From Clostridiaceae bacterium JG1575 (GTDB lineage: Bacteria; Bacillota; Clostridia; Clostridiales; Clostridiaceae), in contig LQGW01000057.1 in assembly GCA_002838815.1 (NCBI GenBank), forward strand, positions 1 to 51,143: 51,143 nt of DNA. Direction: 5' to 3'. Both the position numbers and the translations under genes were made by a program. This document shows, one piece after another, positions 1 to 8,411 of the stretch. Numbering within the stretch: the first letter of the stretch is position 1; each line of letters starts with the position of its first letter. Under the pieces are notes generated by a model, which saw only the letters and a program-made list of their open reading frames with translations, had not been told where the DNA came from and ran no database searches.

Positions 1-23
1 TTGATTGCCAAAAGTTGTATTTC

Positions 24-272
24 CTAATTGCCAAACACAATAACTACTGCTCCAACCATCGGTATTTCGTATGGACTTAACAAGAATCCTAATATCAATG
101 CTTCTATACCTATTGAAAAATCCTTTTGAAACAATGATACAACCCCAACAACGACACACATAAGCATTAGCAAATACAGTATTGTTGTTCCTATAGTAAG
201 TAAAAATGTAAGAAATGCAGTGAGGATACTCAGCAATAAGCTAATTGGGAATAAGAGTATTTTTATATCCAT
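24..272 (-). CDS. Small membrane protein of integrative-element type (CD1845-like)
   Basis: An 82-residue, almost wholly hydrophobic protein with two to three predicted membrane segments and a single charged loop near residue 50. The start at 272 is preferred over an upstream ATG at 290 because GGAGGG lies about 10 nt before it. It resembles the short CD1845-type membrane proteins carried by clostridial conjugative transposons; this is from memory of the family pattern. It lies 23 nt beyond the rlmD stop in the same direction, in AT-rich DNA unlike the rest of the window, which supports origin in a mobile element that continues left of the window. Function unknown. Confidence 0.6.
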   Translation of the reverse strand: MDIKILLFPISLLLSILTAFLTFLLTIGTTILYLLMLMCVVVGVVSLFQKDFSIGIEALILGFLLSPYEIPMVGAVVIVFGN

Positions 273-295
273 CTCATAAATACCCTCCATTCCTA

Positions 296-1933
296 TTAAA
301 GCATTTTAAAATGCCTCAAAGCAGACATAATAGCTTCCTCTTTTTCCGGTGTACATTGTGGAATAACCTGTTTCTCTTTTTTCGATTTATTATAATGCTC
401 TCTGAGATCAATTCCACATTTTCTTTTAATCTGTGCTATATATAAAGTTGAAACCTTAAACTTAAACTTTTCAAGAATATATTCCTTAATTTCTTCATAG
501 GTAGCTTTGCTCTCCGCAGTAGTGATATCAAGCTCATCCATCTCAATCTTTACATCTATACGCTTGTCGACATCAAGTTTGGACAATAATGCTACCGTCT
601 CAACATGCGGTGTATTGGGGTAATTATCGAGAAGCATCCATTCTTTAATTTCCATGGTGAGTAAGATTGTTTGGAGATCTTGTACCAGTGTTTTGGGATT
701 GCAGGAAACATAAATCATTTCTTGAGCGCCAAATGCCATAGCATAATCCAAGGCTTTGGCATGCATCCCGCTGCGCGGTGGATCCACCACCACAAGATCC
801 GGAGCTCCTTTTAAATCTTTCAAAACATCCTTAACATCCCCAGCATAAAAGGATGCATTGGTCACATGATTTCGGCGTGCATTCTCTTGAGCAATAGCCG
901 CTGCTTCCTCCACAATCTCCACACCTTGTACCCGTCGAGCCCCCTTTTTTGCCAAAACCGTACCAATGGTTCCAGTGCCACAATAAAGGTCAAAGACTTC
1001 CTTTTGCTCAAGATCCCGGGCAAGATCAGCAACGGCGTCATAAAGCTGTTCCGCCCCTTGGGTGTTGGTTTGGAAGAAGCTCATGGGGGTAATGGCAAAG
1101 GTCAAGCCGCAAACTTCCTCAAGAATGTGATCGCGACCATGCAGTAGCGTTAGCTCCTCAGCAACCACCGCATCGGAAAGTGAATCATTTCTCATATAAA
1201 AAATGGAGCTGAGCGTTCCTTCTAAGGGCGTCTTCAAGAGTTCTTGGGCCCAAGCCATGGGGTCCAGACGCTCGTCCTTCGCGGTCACCAATACCGCCAT
1301 CAGTTCACCAGTGCGCTCGCCTCTGCGAAGAATCATGTGGCGCAAGGTGCCCTCATGGGCCATGGCTCGATAATGGGGGATCCCTTTATTCTTAAAATAG
1401 TTCAAGGTGGTATCCAGGAGGCGATTGAAGTCTTCGGGAACCAAAAGACATTGATCCACCGTCACCACCGCATTTTTTCGATTCTTAAGGTGCATCCCAA
1501 GGCAAAGCGGTCCCCCTTTGACTTCATCGCCGAAGGTGTATTCCATCTTATTGCGATAGCCGTACTGCATGGGGGCAGGGAGGATCCCTCGATACCCTGC
1601 CGTAGGAATGTGGGCGCTCTCAAAGAGCTTGAACACCTCCGCTTCCTTCAATTGTCTTTGACGCTCCATGGGCAATTCCTGCGAAATGCACCCCCCACAG
1701 TTTTCGTAGTGGACGCAGGAAGGTTCTTTCTCCCCCTTCGAGCGCTCTATGACTTCAAAAGAACGCAGCAAGCCGATGCGTCGCTTATTTTTTGCGTGTA
1801 TTCCCCGAACGGTCTGCCCTGGAAACGCCCCTTTAACATGAAAGGTACGACCCTCCGAAGAGCCAACTCCAATTCCCGGAAAAACCGTGCTCTCGATGGT
1901 CAATGCCACCTCTTTTGCTTCTCTCTTAGCCAT
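296..1933 (-). CDS. rlmD: 23S rRNA (uracil-5-)-methyltransferase RlmD with element-derived C-terminal tail
   Basis: SAM-dependent methyltransferase forming m5U in 23S rRNA (U1939 in E. coli numbering). Visible parts: an N-terminal TRAM domain (residues 8-62), four cysteines for a 4Fe-4S cluster (C73, C79, C82, C162), the SAM-binding FDLYCGTGTIG (314-324), VVDPPRSG (382-389) and the catalytic Cys411 in SCNP. The start has GAGAGGCGGG upstream. The ordinary enzyme ends near HVETVALL (443-450). Residues 452-545 are an extra tail, coded by AT-rich DNA, containing KATYEEIKEYILEKF and QIKRKCGI. This kind of tail is known where integrative conjugative elements insert in the 3' end of rumA/rlmD. The product is probably functional because the catalytic core is complete. 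Confidence 0.93.
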   Translation of the reverse strand: MAKREAKEVALTIESTVFPGIGVGSSEGRTFHVKGAFPGQTVRGIHAKNKRRIGLLRSFEVIERSKGEKEPSCVHYENCGGCISQELPMERQRQLKEAEVFKLFESAHIPTAGYRGILPAPMQYGYRNKMEYTFGDEVKGGPLCLGMHLKNRKNAVVTVDQCLLVPEDFNRLLDTTLNYFKNKGIPHYRAMAHEGTLRHMILRRGERTGELMAVLVTAKDERLDPMAWAQELLKTPLEGTLSSIFYMRNDSLSDAVVAEELTLLHGRDHILEEVCGLTFAITPMSFFQTNTQGAEQLYDAVADLARDLEQKEVFDLYCGTGTIGTVLAKKGARRVQGVEIVEEAAAIAQENARRNHVTNASFYAGDVKDVLKDLKGAPDLVVVDPPRSGMHAKALDYAMAFGAQEMIYVSCNPKTLVQDLQTILLTMEIKEWMLLDNYPNTPHVETVALLSKLDVDKRIDVKIEMDELDITTAESKATYEEIKEYILEKFKFKVSTLYIAQIKRKCGIDLREHYNKSKKEKQVIPQCTPEKEEAIMSALRHFKML

Positions 1934-1994
1934 AAAACGTCCCGCCTCTCAAAAAGTACTTGTACATAATACGCCCCTTCGGGCTTCCCAAAAA

Positions 1995-2022
1995 TGAAAA
2001 AGAGCTCCCAAGAAAAGAACTC
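1995..2022 (-). terminator. Weak hairpin terminator upstream of rlmD
   Basis: On the minus strand GAGTTC pairs with GAGCTC (one G-U pair) around a 9-nt loop, followed by a run of five T. It would end transcripts from the 2071-2442 gene before rlmD. The stem is only 6 bp, so it may be leaky. Confidence 0.45.
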
Positions 2023-2070
2023 CTCCCCGAATCACTGATTCTATTGTGGACCCCTTTAAGTGGTTCCTCG

Positions 2071-2442
2071 CTAATCCAAAATATTGCTGTTGACAAATTC
2101 CATCAACGCTAAAAATACAATGCCCAAATTCAGCAGTAAAAATCCGTTTTTCACCACCAGCGGCAAGGTTCGAAATAGATACTGGCTCATGGGATCTTGA
2201 TTGATGCGAAGAAAATTATGGATCATAAAGTAGTTCACTAAAAAGGACAGATAAAGAAACATGCTGTTGTAAAACATGTTAGTCCTCGAGCGAAACTTCA
2301 TGAATTTCACCGCCACAATTAAGTTCAAAAACCCGGCCAAAATCAAGTAAGGTCCTAAGGGTACTTGATGAAGGATTGCCCCGGTTACAATATAAAAAAT
2401 GGAAAAATAAAGGCAGAATATCTGTATAATAACCCTTCGCAT
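2071..2442 (-). CDS. Hypothetical four-helix membrane protein
   Basis: A 123-residue protein with about four hydrophobic segments (roughly residues 5-25, 30-48, 60-80 and 97-115) separated by short basic loops. No family recognised. The start at 2442 is chosen over an earlier ATG at 2484 because AGGAGG sits 8 nt upstream of it, within the longer reading frame. It is transcribed toward rlmD, with a possible weak terminator between them. It is divergent from the TauE-type transporter at 2629, with which it shares an intergenic region of about 190 bp. No catalytic motif is visible, so no function is proposed. Confidence 0.75.
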   Translation of the reverse strand: MRRVIIQIFCLYFSIFYIVTGAILHQVPLGPYLILAGFLNLIVAVKFMKFRSRTNMFYNSMFLYLSFLVNYFMIHNFLRINQDPMSQYLFRTLPLVVKNGFLLLNLGIVFLALMEFVNSNILD

Positions 2443-2576
2443 GCCGAGATCCTCCTCTTCGAATGTCCATTTTCTATTATACACGTTGCCTCTTCCAATT
2501 GTCCCAAAGAAAAAAAGACGACTGCACTGGTCCTGGATTTGGCCTTCGGCTCATAGATAAGATCTCGAACTCATGC

Positions 2577-2582
2577 TACAAT
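2577..2582 (+). promoter_or_regulatory. Candidate extended -10 of the TauE/SafE gene
   Basis: TACAAT preceded by TGC (extended -10 form), about 45 nt upstream of the ATG at 2629. No good -35 hexamer is seen. Confidence 0.35.
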
Positions 2583-2628
2583 TTGCTTTGATTTGATATC
2601 AATTTATCTTGAGGGAGGCCTTCCATTG

Positions 2629-3396
2629 ATGCCCATTTCATCCCCCATGGGATTCATTTTTCTTCTTGGCGCTGCGTTTTTGGGTGCTTTCGTCGATGCC
2701 ATTGCAGGCGGTGGTGGTTTAATAACGGTGCCGGCCTATCTGATCTCTGGCTTCAGCCCGCATGCGGCCCTCGCGACCAACAAACTCTCTGCGAGCTTTG
2801 GCTCCTTGGCCTCCAGCATCGAATTCTTCCGAGAAGGCAAAGTCTCCTGGCCCCTTGTGAAATACATCATCCCCTGTACTTTTTTAGGTGCCGTTCTGGG
2901 CGTGCGCTCCGTTTTGATCCTCCCCCAGGCCTTTTTATACCCTATTGTCGTCGTGCTCATCTTAACGGTGGGCGTCTATTCGTTTTTTAAAAAAGATCTG
3001 GGCCTCACTCAGCACTTTGTGCTGCCCTATCGGCGGCAGATCGCCGGCGGAATGATCTTGGGCCTTGTCATGGGGTTTTACGATGGGTTCTTCGGCCCGG
3101 GCACCGGCTCCTTCCTGCTCTTTGCCTTCATTCGCTTTTTTAAGATGGATTTTCTCCACGCCGGGGCCAACACCAAGATCTTGAATTTCACCTCCAACAT
3201 CACCTCCCTTGGGGCCTTTGCCTTAGCCGGGCAAATTCATTGGCCCATAGGGCTTTTGGCCGGTGCTTTTGCCCTTTGGGGATCCCGCGTGGGCACTAGG
3301 GTAGCCCTTCGCCGCGGCCCCGCCTTCGTCCGTCCGATATTTCTCGTCATGAGCCTTGCGGTATTCTTGAAGCTGCTTTGGGACCTGCCTCGTTAA
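2629..3396 (+). CDS. TauE/SafE (TSUP) family membrane transporter
   Basis: A 255-residue integral membrane protein with about eight predicted helices arranged as two similar halves. The first half carries DAIAGGGGLITVP near residue 22 and the second GFYDGFFGPGTGSF near residue 145, both typical of the TSUP/YfcA family. Members move sulfite, sulfoacetate or other small organic anions, but substrate cannot be assigned here. The ATG at 2629 (or the TTG just before it) is preferred because GAGGGAGG lies about 10 nt upstream; a longer frame from a TTG at 2593 lacks such a site. It ends 12 bp from the convergent gene at 3409, with no room for a separate terminator. Confidence 0.85.
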   Translation: MPISSPMGFIFLLGAAFLGAFVDAIAGGGGLITVPAYLISGFSPHAALATNKLSASFGSLASSIEFFREGKVSWPLVKYIIPCTFLGAVLGVRSVLILPQAFLYPIVVVLILTVGVYSFFKKDLGLTQHFVLPYRRQIAGGMILGLVMGFYDGFFGPGTGSFLLFAFIRFFKMDFLHAGANTKILNFTSNITSLGAFALAGQIHWPIGLLAGAFALWGSRVGTRVALRRGPAFVRPIFLVMSLAVFLKLLWDLPR

Positions 3397-3408
3397 GTGG
3401 CCCTAGGC

Positions 3409-3750
3409 TTAGGCCTTCTTATTATCTTTTGGCTTGGCTTGGGGCTCTTCTTCCAAAAGGTCTTCTCCTCGAAGGCCCTTAACCAGGGAGCCTTTCAATA
3501 CCCCCACCCCATCGCCCAGCATTTTGCCAAAGGAAGCCTGGTCCCCTTTTGGGGAGCATCCCAGCGCTTCTCGCATGCGTAGGCGTACGCTCTCGTCTTC
3601 TTCCAGCACTTTTAAGGCTTCTTCGGACGCCTTCGTTGCCTCTGGGCGCTTATCCTCTTGCAAATCCCCTTTATCGTACTCACCGAGGGACTCTTGCTCC
3701 TCGTCGAAGACTTCCGATCTTCTAGGGCTCCATCGCTTCCACCAATTCAT
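3409..3750 (-). CDS. Hypothetical small acidic protein
   Basis: A 113-residue, highly charged protein with no membrane segment: WW-containing basic N terminus, then long Glu/Lys/Asp-rich stretches likely to form helix or disorder, and a Lys-rich end. AAGGAGG lies about 11 nt before the chosen ATG at 3750; another ATG at 3759 is too close to that site. No family is recognised. Low complexity and opposite-strand open frames make the call less certain than its neighbours, but the ribosome site and the tail-to-tail fit with the 3396 stop support it. Confidence 0.6.
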   Translation of the reverse strand: MNWWKRWSPRRSEVFDEEQESLGEYDKGDLQEDKRPEATKASEEALKVLEEDESVRLRMREALGCSPKGDQASFGKMLGDGVGVLKGSLVKGLRGEDLLEEEPQAKPKDNKKA

Positions 3751-4010
3751 CACATCCATCCCCTCCTTTTCTTCATCTTACAAAATTTCCAAGGCTTTTG
3801 CACATCGATCCGCCCATCGGCCTATGACCCTCTTTGCTCAAGTCCCTCACCTCCCGAGGGAGGGGTCCATCCAATAATCCAGCTCAGATCCAGCTCAGAT
3901 TCAACCCAAAATTAACACAAAAAGAACTCCGGCGAGGCGCCCTTTATCTACACGGATCCTAGGCATCGGAATCAACCAAATGGACGCTGAGGCGTTTTTT
4001 TGATTTTTAA
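3751..4010. other. Intergenic region without recognised gene
   Basis: About 260 bp upstream of the small acidic gene and of the YkuK-like relic. I see no conserved structure or gene; it presumably holds the divergent promoters. Confidence 0.4.
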
Positions 4011-4500
4011 AGGAAGTATTATGGTCCCCAAGATCTTCAAGGCATTGCAACGATTGTTTTGTCCCAATTAGAATCCGCCCCGAGCGCGTCGTTTATCTTG
4101 GCCGTGAGTTCGGATTCCCAAAGCGGCCCCCAAACCAAATTGGTGGACGTGATGGCCCGCTACCAAGTCGGCGCCGGCGGTATCTATTTCCTTCACATCC
4201 TTCGCCTAGCGCGCCCCATCTATTTGCATCAAAAACTCCTTTGGGAAACACAGCGCAGCCTAGACGTGGCTGCGGGTCTACTTGAGGCTTTGGAGCCGCT
4301 TTTCTTCACCAAAGGCGTTGACCCTACCGCTCATGCCCTTCGCTTGGAATTCCACGGGAACCTTGGTCCTTCAGGCCCTTCGAAGGATTGGATTCGTGGA
4401 GTCCTCGGAACCATTCATGGCGTGTTTTTTGGACTCTTTTGAGGTGCGTATCAAGCCCCAATCCTTCGCCGCATCCTCCATTGAAGATTCCTCTCTAAGC
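4011..4500 (+). pseudogene. Frameshifted YkuK-like (DUF458, RNase H-like) gene
   Basis: Conceptual translation shows the YkuK pattern: an N-terminal YYGP segment, SSDSQ (the acidic start of the RNase H-like fold), a central block with RPIYLHQKLLWETQRSLDVA, then FEVRIKPQSFAASSIED. The last block lies in a different frame. Dropping one T from the T6 run at 4425-4430, or from the T4 at 4437-4440, joins them. There is no in-frame ATG with a ribosome site at the beginning; an ATG at 4021 after AAAGGAAG is in another frame. After ASSIED there is no stop before the terminator at 4571. Missing start, frameshift and missing stop together argue for decay rather than a single sequencing error. Function of YkuK proteins is not established. 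Confidence 0.65.
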
Positions 4501-4570
4501 CCCACGCTCTTGCTTGACGCCTTTCGATGCGTTTCTTTTTTCGCTCTCCCTCCCATGCGCTCTGTTTTAC

Positions 4571-4625
4571 AAAAGAACGAGAGCCGGGAAAGGCTTACAC
4601 AGCCTTCCCCGGCTCTCGTTCTTTT
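4571..4625. terminator. Strong bidirectional terminator after tnaA
   Basis: An inverted repeat with about 22 bp arms (AAAAGAACGAGAGCCGGG and its complement) around a 6-nt loop, flanked by A and T runs on both sides. It lies 57 bp beyond the tnaA stop and would also end plus-strand transcripts from the YkuK relic. Confidence 0.9.
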
Positions 4626-4681
4626 AAGAATTCCTCTTCCTAAGTTTCGGCTGCGTCGACAAAATCCGCTGACGGTCCAGT

Positions 4682-6073
4682 CTATTCTTCGATCGGTTCC
4701 AGATGTGCCTGGAAGTGGCGCAAAATTTTGGGCTCCCAAGTGATTTTATAGCCGCGCTTGATGTCCTTGGCCCGATTTTTGATGTTTATCAAAGCCTCTG
4801 CCATCACATCAAAGTGCGCCTGGGTGTAAACCCTACGGGGAACGGCCAACCGGGTAAAGTCGAATTCTGCTTGGATCTGCTTTCCGGTTTCAGGATCGTT
4901 GCCCATCATGTATGAACCGATGTCACAAGTGCGGATGCCGGCTTCTTTGTAGAGCTCCACCGCCAACACCTGACCGGGGAATTCATAGTAAGGAATGTGC
5001 GGGAACATGCTGCGCGCATCCACGAAGATGCCGTGACCGCCCACGGGCGACTGGATGACAATTCCAGCTTCCTCGAGCTTTGCGCCAAGGTATTCCAACT
5101 GTCCGATGCGATAGGCCAGATAATCCCGGTCAACGACCTCAGTCAGACCGATGGCCATAGCTTCCATATCCCGTCCGGCCAACCCGCCGTAGGTTACGAA
5201 GCCTTCGAAGTTGATGCAGTTGGATTTGATTTTCTCCACAAGTTCTGCATGTTTTTTCTCATCGCGAACGCCAATTAAGCCGCCGATGTTGACAATGGCG
5301 TCTTTTTTGGCGGACATGGTGAAGACATCCCCGTAGGAGAATTCTTCCTTAACGATCTCTTCAATGCTCCGCTCGGCATATCCTTCTTCATCCCGTTGAA
5401 TGAAATAAGCATTTTCGGCAAACCGAGCCGCATCGATGCAAACAGGCAGCCCATAGGACTGAGCCAGCGCATACACCTCTTTCAGGTTCTTCATGGAAAC
5501 TGGCTGTCCGCCGGCGGAGTTATTCGTAATGGTCATGACGATGAGGCTGACGTTCTCAACGCCCAATTCCTCAATGGTGCGACGCAGCTTCTCCACGTCC
5601 ATGTTGCCTTTGAATTTCGCTTTCATGGCAGGATCCTTGGCTTCAGCCACCACACAGTCCACTGCTTTTCCGCCCGCCAGCTCCACATGAGCTCGGGTGG
5701 TGTCAAAGAACATGTTGGAGATGCAGACGTTGCCCTTTTTCACGAGAATGGGGAACACGACCTTCTCGGCAGCTCGTCCCTGGTGCACGGGCTGAATGTA
5801 TTCATAGCCGAACAGCTCATGGGCGGTATCCAAAAGCTTATAATAGCTTTTGGCTCCGGCATAAGCTTCATCGCCCCGAAGAATGCCAGCCCATTGTTCC
5901 TGACTCATGGCGTTGGTGCCCGAATCCGTCAACAGGTCAATATAAACATCTTCCCCTCTTAAATTGAAGAGGTTGTAATGAGCGTCCTTAATGTACTGTT
6001 CCCGCTCCTCGCGCGTGGTCATGCGAATGGTTTCCACCATCTTAATGCGAAAAGGTTCCGCTACGTATTTCAT
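4682..6073 (-). CDS. tnaA: Tryptophanase
   Basis: PLP-dependent beta-eliminating lyase, 463 residues, converting L-tryptophan to indole, pyruvate and ammonia. Visible: [12 protein letters not shown] (46-57), GDEAYAG (67-73), HQGRAAE (97-103), the PLP lysine in MSAKKDA (Lys257) and [14 protein letters not shown]. Tyrosine phenol-lyase is the close alternative. I favour tryptophanase because the position matching Thr124 of that enzyme is Asp124 (FFDTT), and because [11 protein letters not shown] resembles the tryptophanase version of the region that holds the phenol-binding arginine in the lyase. The start at 6073 has AAAGGAG 9 nt upstream. A LysR regulator is divergent, with a palindrome between. 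No tryptophan permease or leader peptide gene is adjacent. Confidence 0.9.
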   Translation of the reverse strand: MKYVAEPFRIKMVETIRMTTREEREQYIKDAHYNLFNLRGEDVYIDLLTDSGTNAMSQEQWAGILRGDEAYAGAKSYYKLLDTAHELFGYEYIQPVHQGRAAEKVVFPILVKKGNVCISNMFFDTTRAHVELAGGKAVDCVVAEAKDPAMKAKFKGNMDVEKLRRTIEELGVENVSLIVMTITNNSAGGQPVSMKNLKEVYALAQSYGLPVCIDAARFAENAYFIQRDEEGYAERSIEEIVKEEFSYGDVFTMSAKKDAIVNIGGLIGVRDEKKHAELVEKIKSNCINFEGFVTYGGLAGRDMEAMAIGLTEVVDRDYLAYRIGQLEYLGAKLEEAGIVIQSPVGGHGIFVDARSMFPHIPYYEFPGQVLAVELYKEAGIRTCDIGSYMMGNDPETGKQIQAEFDFTRLAVPRRVYTQAHFDVMAEALINIKNRAKDIKRGYKITWEPKILRHFQAHLEPIEE

Positions 6074-6157
6074 ACTATGAGTCTCCTTTGGTGAGGTTTC
6101 TTCTTTCACTCTAGCAAAAAAGGGCCCTTGAAACCATATACATTCGGAGCATAACTG

Positions 6158-6180
6158 GGGTATGAACTGCATTCATACCC
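6158..6180. promoter_or_regulatory. Palindromic operator between tnaA and the LysR gene
   Basis: A perfect inverted repeat with 9-bp arms, GGGTATGAA and TTCATACCC, separated by 5 bp. Within it is a T-N11-A core as expected for a LysR-type box. It lies 4 bp upstream of a TATAAT at 6185-6190, so the bound regulator would cover its own promoter and could also act on tnaA. Confidence 0.7.
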
Positions 6181-6184
6181 ATGC

Positions 6185-6190
6185 TATAAT
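6185..6190 (+). promoter_or_regulatory. Candidate -10 of the LysR-type regulator
   Basis: Perfect TATAAT, 42 nt upstream of the start at 6233. The expected -35 position falls inside the palindrome and is a poor match, consistent with a regulated promoter. Confidence 0.5.
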
Positions 6191-6232
6191 GGCCTTGATA
6201 CGGCACATGCCATGCCTTAGGAGGGACTTAAC

Positions 6233-7180
6233 ATGCAGTTGCAGCAACTGGCTTATTTTGTGGAAATCGTAGAGCGCGGAACCATGAATCAGGCGGCCAA
6301 ACACCTATTCATCAGCCAATCCAGCTTAAGCAAATCCATGAACAATTTGGAAAAGGAGCTCAACATTACTCTTTTTTGCCGCTCCAACAAAGGCGTCACC
6401 CTAACGCAGCGGGGCCGACAGCTCTATGAATACGCCAAAACCGTTCTCTCGCAGATGACCCTCATCGAAAACCTCAAGCAGGAAACCGAGAATCCGGCGC
6501 GGCTACGCATCGGCGCCTACCCCTCCCTAGTAACGAGCAAGCTTTTGGCGAAGTTTGCTAAAAAAGAGCCCGGCGTCGGCGAGGTCTCCCTTTGGGAAGG
6601 TCGAGTTTTTGCCATCATCGAACAGGTAAAAAGTCTGGAGGCGGAACTGGGGTTGCTCCAATATACGGACCTACAAGAAAAGGAACTGCGCCACCACCTA
6701 AAATACAACAACATGAGCCAAACCACCTTCCTGACGGATACCTGGTATGTAGTGGTGGGCCCCAAAAATCCCTATTTTAAAGCCAAATCCATCCGCATGG
6801 CGGATGTGGTTCGCTTCCCCATCCTGCGCGTCCAAGATGACTATTTCTCCAACCTCAACTATTTTGTAGAAATCGACGGCGTGCGTCTGGACGCCTTTGA
6901 ACGAACCATTTTCATCAACAACCTCGGTGGCATTCTTTGCTACCTCATGGACAGTGAAGCGGTCAATTTATGTGACGGCTTCAGCGCTCGCGAGCTTCAG
7001 CGCTTTGGCCTCCACGTTCTGCCCATTGATCAAAACGCGATGGGGCTCCACTTTTGCTGGTTCAAGCGCAGTCATGAGCTGCTCTCTGCGGGCGCTCAAG
7101 CGTTTGTCTCTTTCCTGCCGGACTATTATGCTTCCCTGGGCACCGCCCATGTCCTCACCTACAACCCCGACAATCTTTAG
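6233..7180 (+). CDS. LysR-type transcriptional regulator, probably of tnaA
   Basis: A 315-residue protein with an N-terminal winged helix-turn-helix (residues 1-60: MQLQQLAYFVEIVE, then MNQAAKHLFISQSSLSKSM), a linker helix to about residue 88 and a substrate-binding-type effector domain. AGGAGG lies 8-9 nt before the ATG. It is divergent from tnaA with a palindromic T-N11-A box between. By the usual logic of LysR regulators it would autoregulate and control the divergent gene in response to a small ligand, perhaps an aromatic amino acid or indole; the ligand is inference. A terminator follows 28 bp after the stop. Confidence 0.88.
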   Translation: MQLQQLAYFVEIVERGTMNQAAKHLFISQSSLSKSMNNLEKELNITLFCRSNKGVTLTQRGRQLYEYAKTVLSQMTLIENLKQETENPARLRIGAYPSLVTSKLLAKFAKKEPGVGEVSLWEGRVFAIIEQVKSLEAELGLLQYTDLQEKELRHHLKYNNMSQTTFLTDTWYVVVGPKNPYFKAKSIRMADVVRFPILRVQDDYFSNLNYFVEIDGVRLDAFERTIFINNLGGILCYLMDSEAVNLCDGFSARELQRFGLHVLPIDQNAMGLHFCWFKRSHELLSAGAQAFVSFLPDYYASLGTAHVLTYNPDNL

Positions 7181-7207
7181 TTTGAAGCCCCAATGAAATA
7201 ATCGTAA

Positions 7208-7236
7208 AAAGAGGCGGATGATTTCCCGCCTCTTTC
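7208..7236 (+). terminator. Terminator of the LysR-type gene
   Basis: AAAGAGGCGG pairs with CCGCCTCTTT around an 8-nt loop; the T end of the stem serves as the U-tract. Confidence 0.8.
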
Positions 7237-7323
7237 ATTATTCTGGTAAAATAATGCCAACTAGCTAGAGATCGTCAATCTTTTTGCCGATCTTGCTCAT
7301 ATTTTAACTTTAAGGAGCCCGCC

Positions 7324-8328
7324 ATGGAATCACTTAATCTGTTTCAACGAAAAGATCGAACCCGTCAACGTTCAATGCTCATTGCCCTAATCCTTCTTGC
7401 TTTATCCATCGTCGCCATCATTGCAGGGGTCCTGTTTAGCCGCCAAGCTCAGCGCAACTATAAAGCGTTCTCATCGGCCGCTAAACCCAAAGATCAAGTC
7501 CTCTTAAAAGCGGACCGGATTTCTGATTCCTTTGCCGAAGAAACGAGCAACAAAAAGAAGTATTACTATCTTTTAGCCGGCCAAGGAAAAGACATCAGCG
7601 TGGTTCGCGTGGATTCGGCCACCTGGAACATCCTTGAGGACCTCGTCCAGCGCAAAGTGGACCTTCGCGACACCCCTTACACGTTTGCCGGAACCATTGA
7701 ACGCTCGGATTACAAACTTCGACCTCATCTTTCGGATTACTGGAAGCGCCTCATGGGCAACACCCTATCCCCCACAAATCCCGTTTACAGCTTCCAGCTC
7801 AACACCCTACGGCAAAACCCCATCGGCATCCCCTTCTACATCGGCGGCGGCATCGGACTCATCGGCGCCCTGGTGGCCCTCATCATCTCACTGAGCACCC
7901 GCCGCAATGCCCGTAAGTCCCGGGAAAAATTCCAGGCTTACTACCCAGAGCTCACGGATTTTGAGGTCTTGGACCGAGATCTTCGCTACGAGGACCCCAT
8001 CCTCGGTCTTCGGGTGTATAAGGATCTGGCCTTCACCACCAAGGGAAGCATTCAAATTGCGGATCTTCGCGACACCATCTGGGTATACTTAGAATTTGTC
8101 ACTTCCCGTTACGGAACCCGCTCTTATTTCTACTTCCACCGTCCCGACGGCAAACGCTACACCATGAACCTTCAGGGCCGAAAAAAGGTCGTGCAGGCCC
8201 AGGCAGACCATTTCTATACGTTTATTCAGGACAATTACCCCCAGATTGAAGTGGGCTACTCCCGGGAACAATACAAAGGATATAAAGAATTCGTCAAGGA
8301 ACAAAAGAAGTCGGGCACCGTTTCCTAG
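7324..8328 (+). CDS. Hypothetical two-helix membrane protein
   Basis: A 334-residue protein with a basic N terminus, a first membrane helix at about 17-40, a roughly 120-residue extracytoplasmic region, a second helix at about 165-190 and a C-terminal cytoplasmic domain of about 140 residues rich in Tyr, Arg and Asp. AAGGAG sits 6 nt before the start. The C-terminal part has alternating beta-strand-like segments ending in YRDxYTF-like Tyr-rich sequence. I do not recognise a named family and see no enzyme motif. It is a single-gene unit between two terminators. Membrane stress or envelope functions are possible but unsupported. Confidence 0.8.
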   Translation: MESLNLFQRKDRTRQRSMLIALILLALSIVAIIAGVLFSRQAQRNYKAFSSAAKPKDQVLLKADRISDSFAEETSNKKKYYYLLAGQGKDISVVRVDSATWNILEDLVQRKVDLRDTPYTFAGTIERSDYKLRPHLSDYWKRLMGNTLSPTNPVYSFQLNTLRQNPIGIPFYIGGGIGLIGALVALIISLSTRRNARKSREKFQAYYPELTDFEVLDRDLRYEDPILGLRVYKDLAFTTKGSIQIADLRDTIWVYLEFVTSRYGTRSYFYFHRPDGKRYTMNLQGRKKVVQAQADHFYTFIQDNYPQIEVGYSREQYKGYKEFVKEQKKSGTVS

Positions 8329-8340
8329 CCTTCTTGTCAT

Positions 8341-8386
8341 AAAACAGCCCCCTCTCCGCAATGGCTCGGGAGAAGGGGCTGTTTTC
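8341..8386. terminator. Bidirectional terminator between convergent genes
   Basis: AAAACAGCCCC and GGGGCTGTTTT form the arms, extended inward by TCTCC/GGAGA. It separates the 7324-8328 gene from the convergent gene ending at 8412. Confidence 0.88.
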
Positions 8387-8411
8387 TAGTTTGGGATGTT
8401 TTGCCAACACC

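Noticed and set aside
1244-1969. 241-codon open frame on the plus strand opposite rlmD
   Set aside because: It lies entirely antisense to well-conserved rlmD, has no ribosome site and no family resemblance.
4371-4739. Minus-strand open frame across the tnaA terminator
   Set aside because: It crosses the 4571-4625 terminator hairpin and overlaps tnaA and the YkuK relic without a ribosome site.
4682-6073. Tyrosine phenol-lyase instead of tryptophanase
   Set aside because: The diagnostic position holds Asp (FFDTT) and the [11 protein letters not shown] region is of tryptophanase type; kept only as an alternative.
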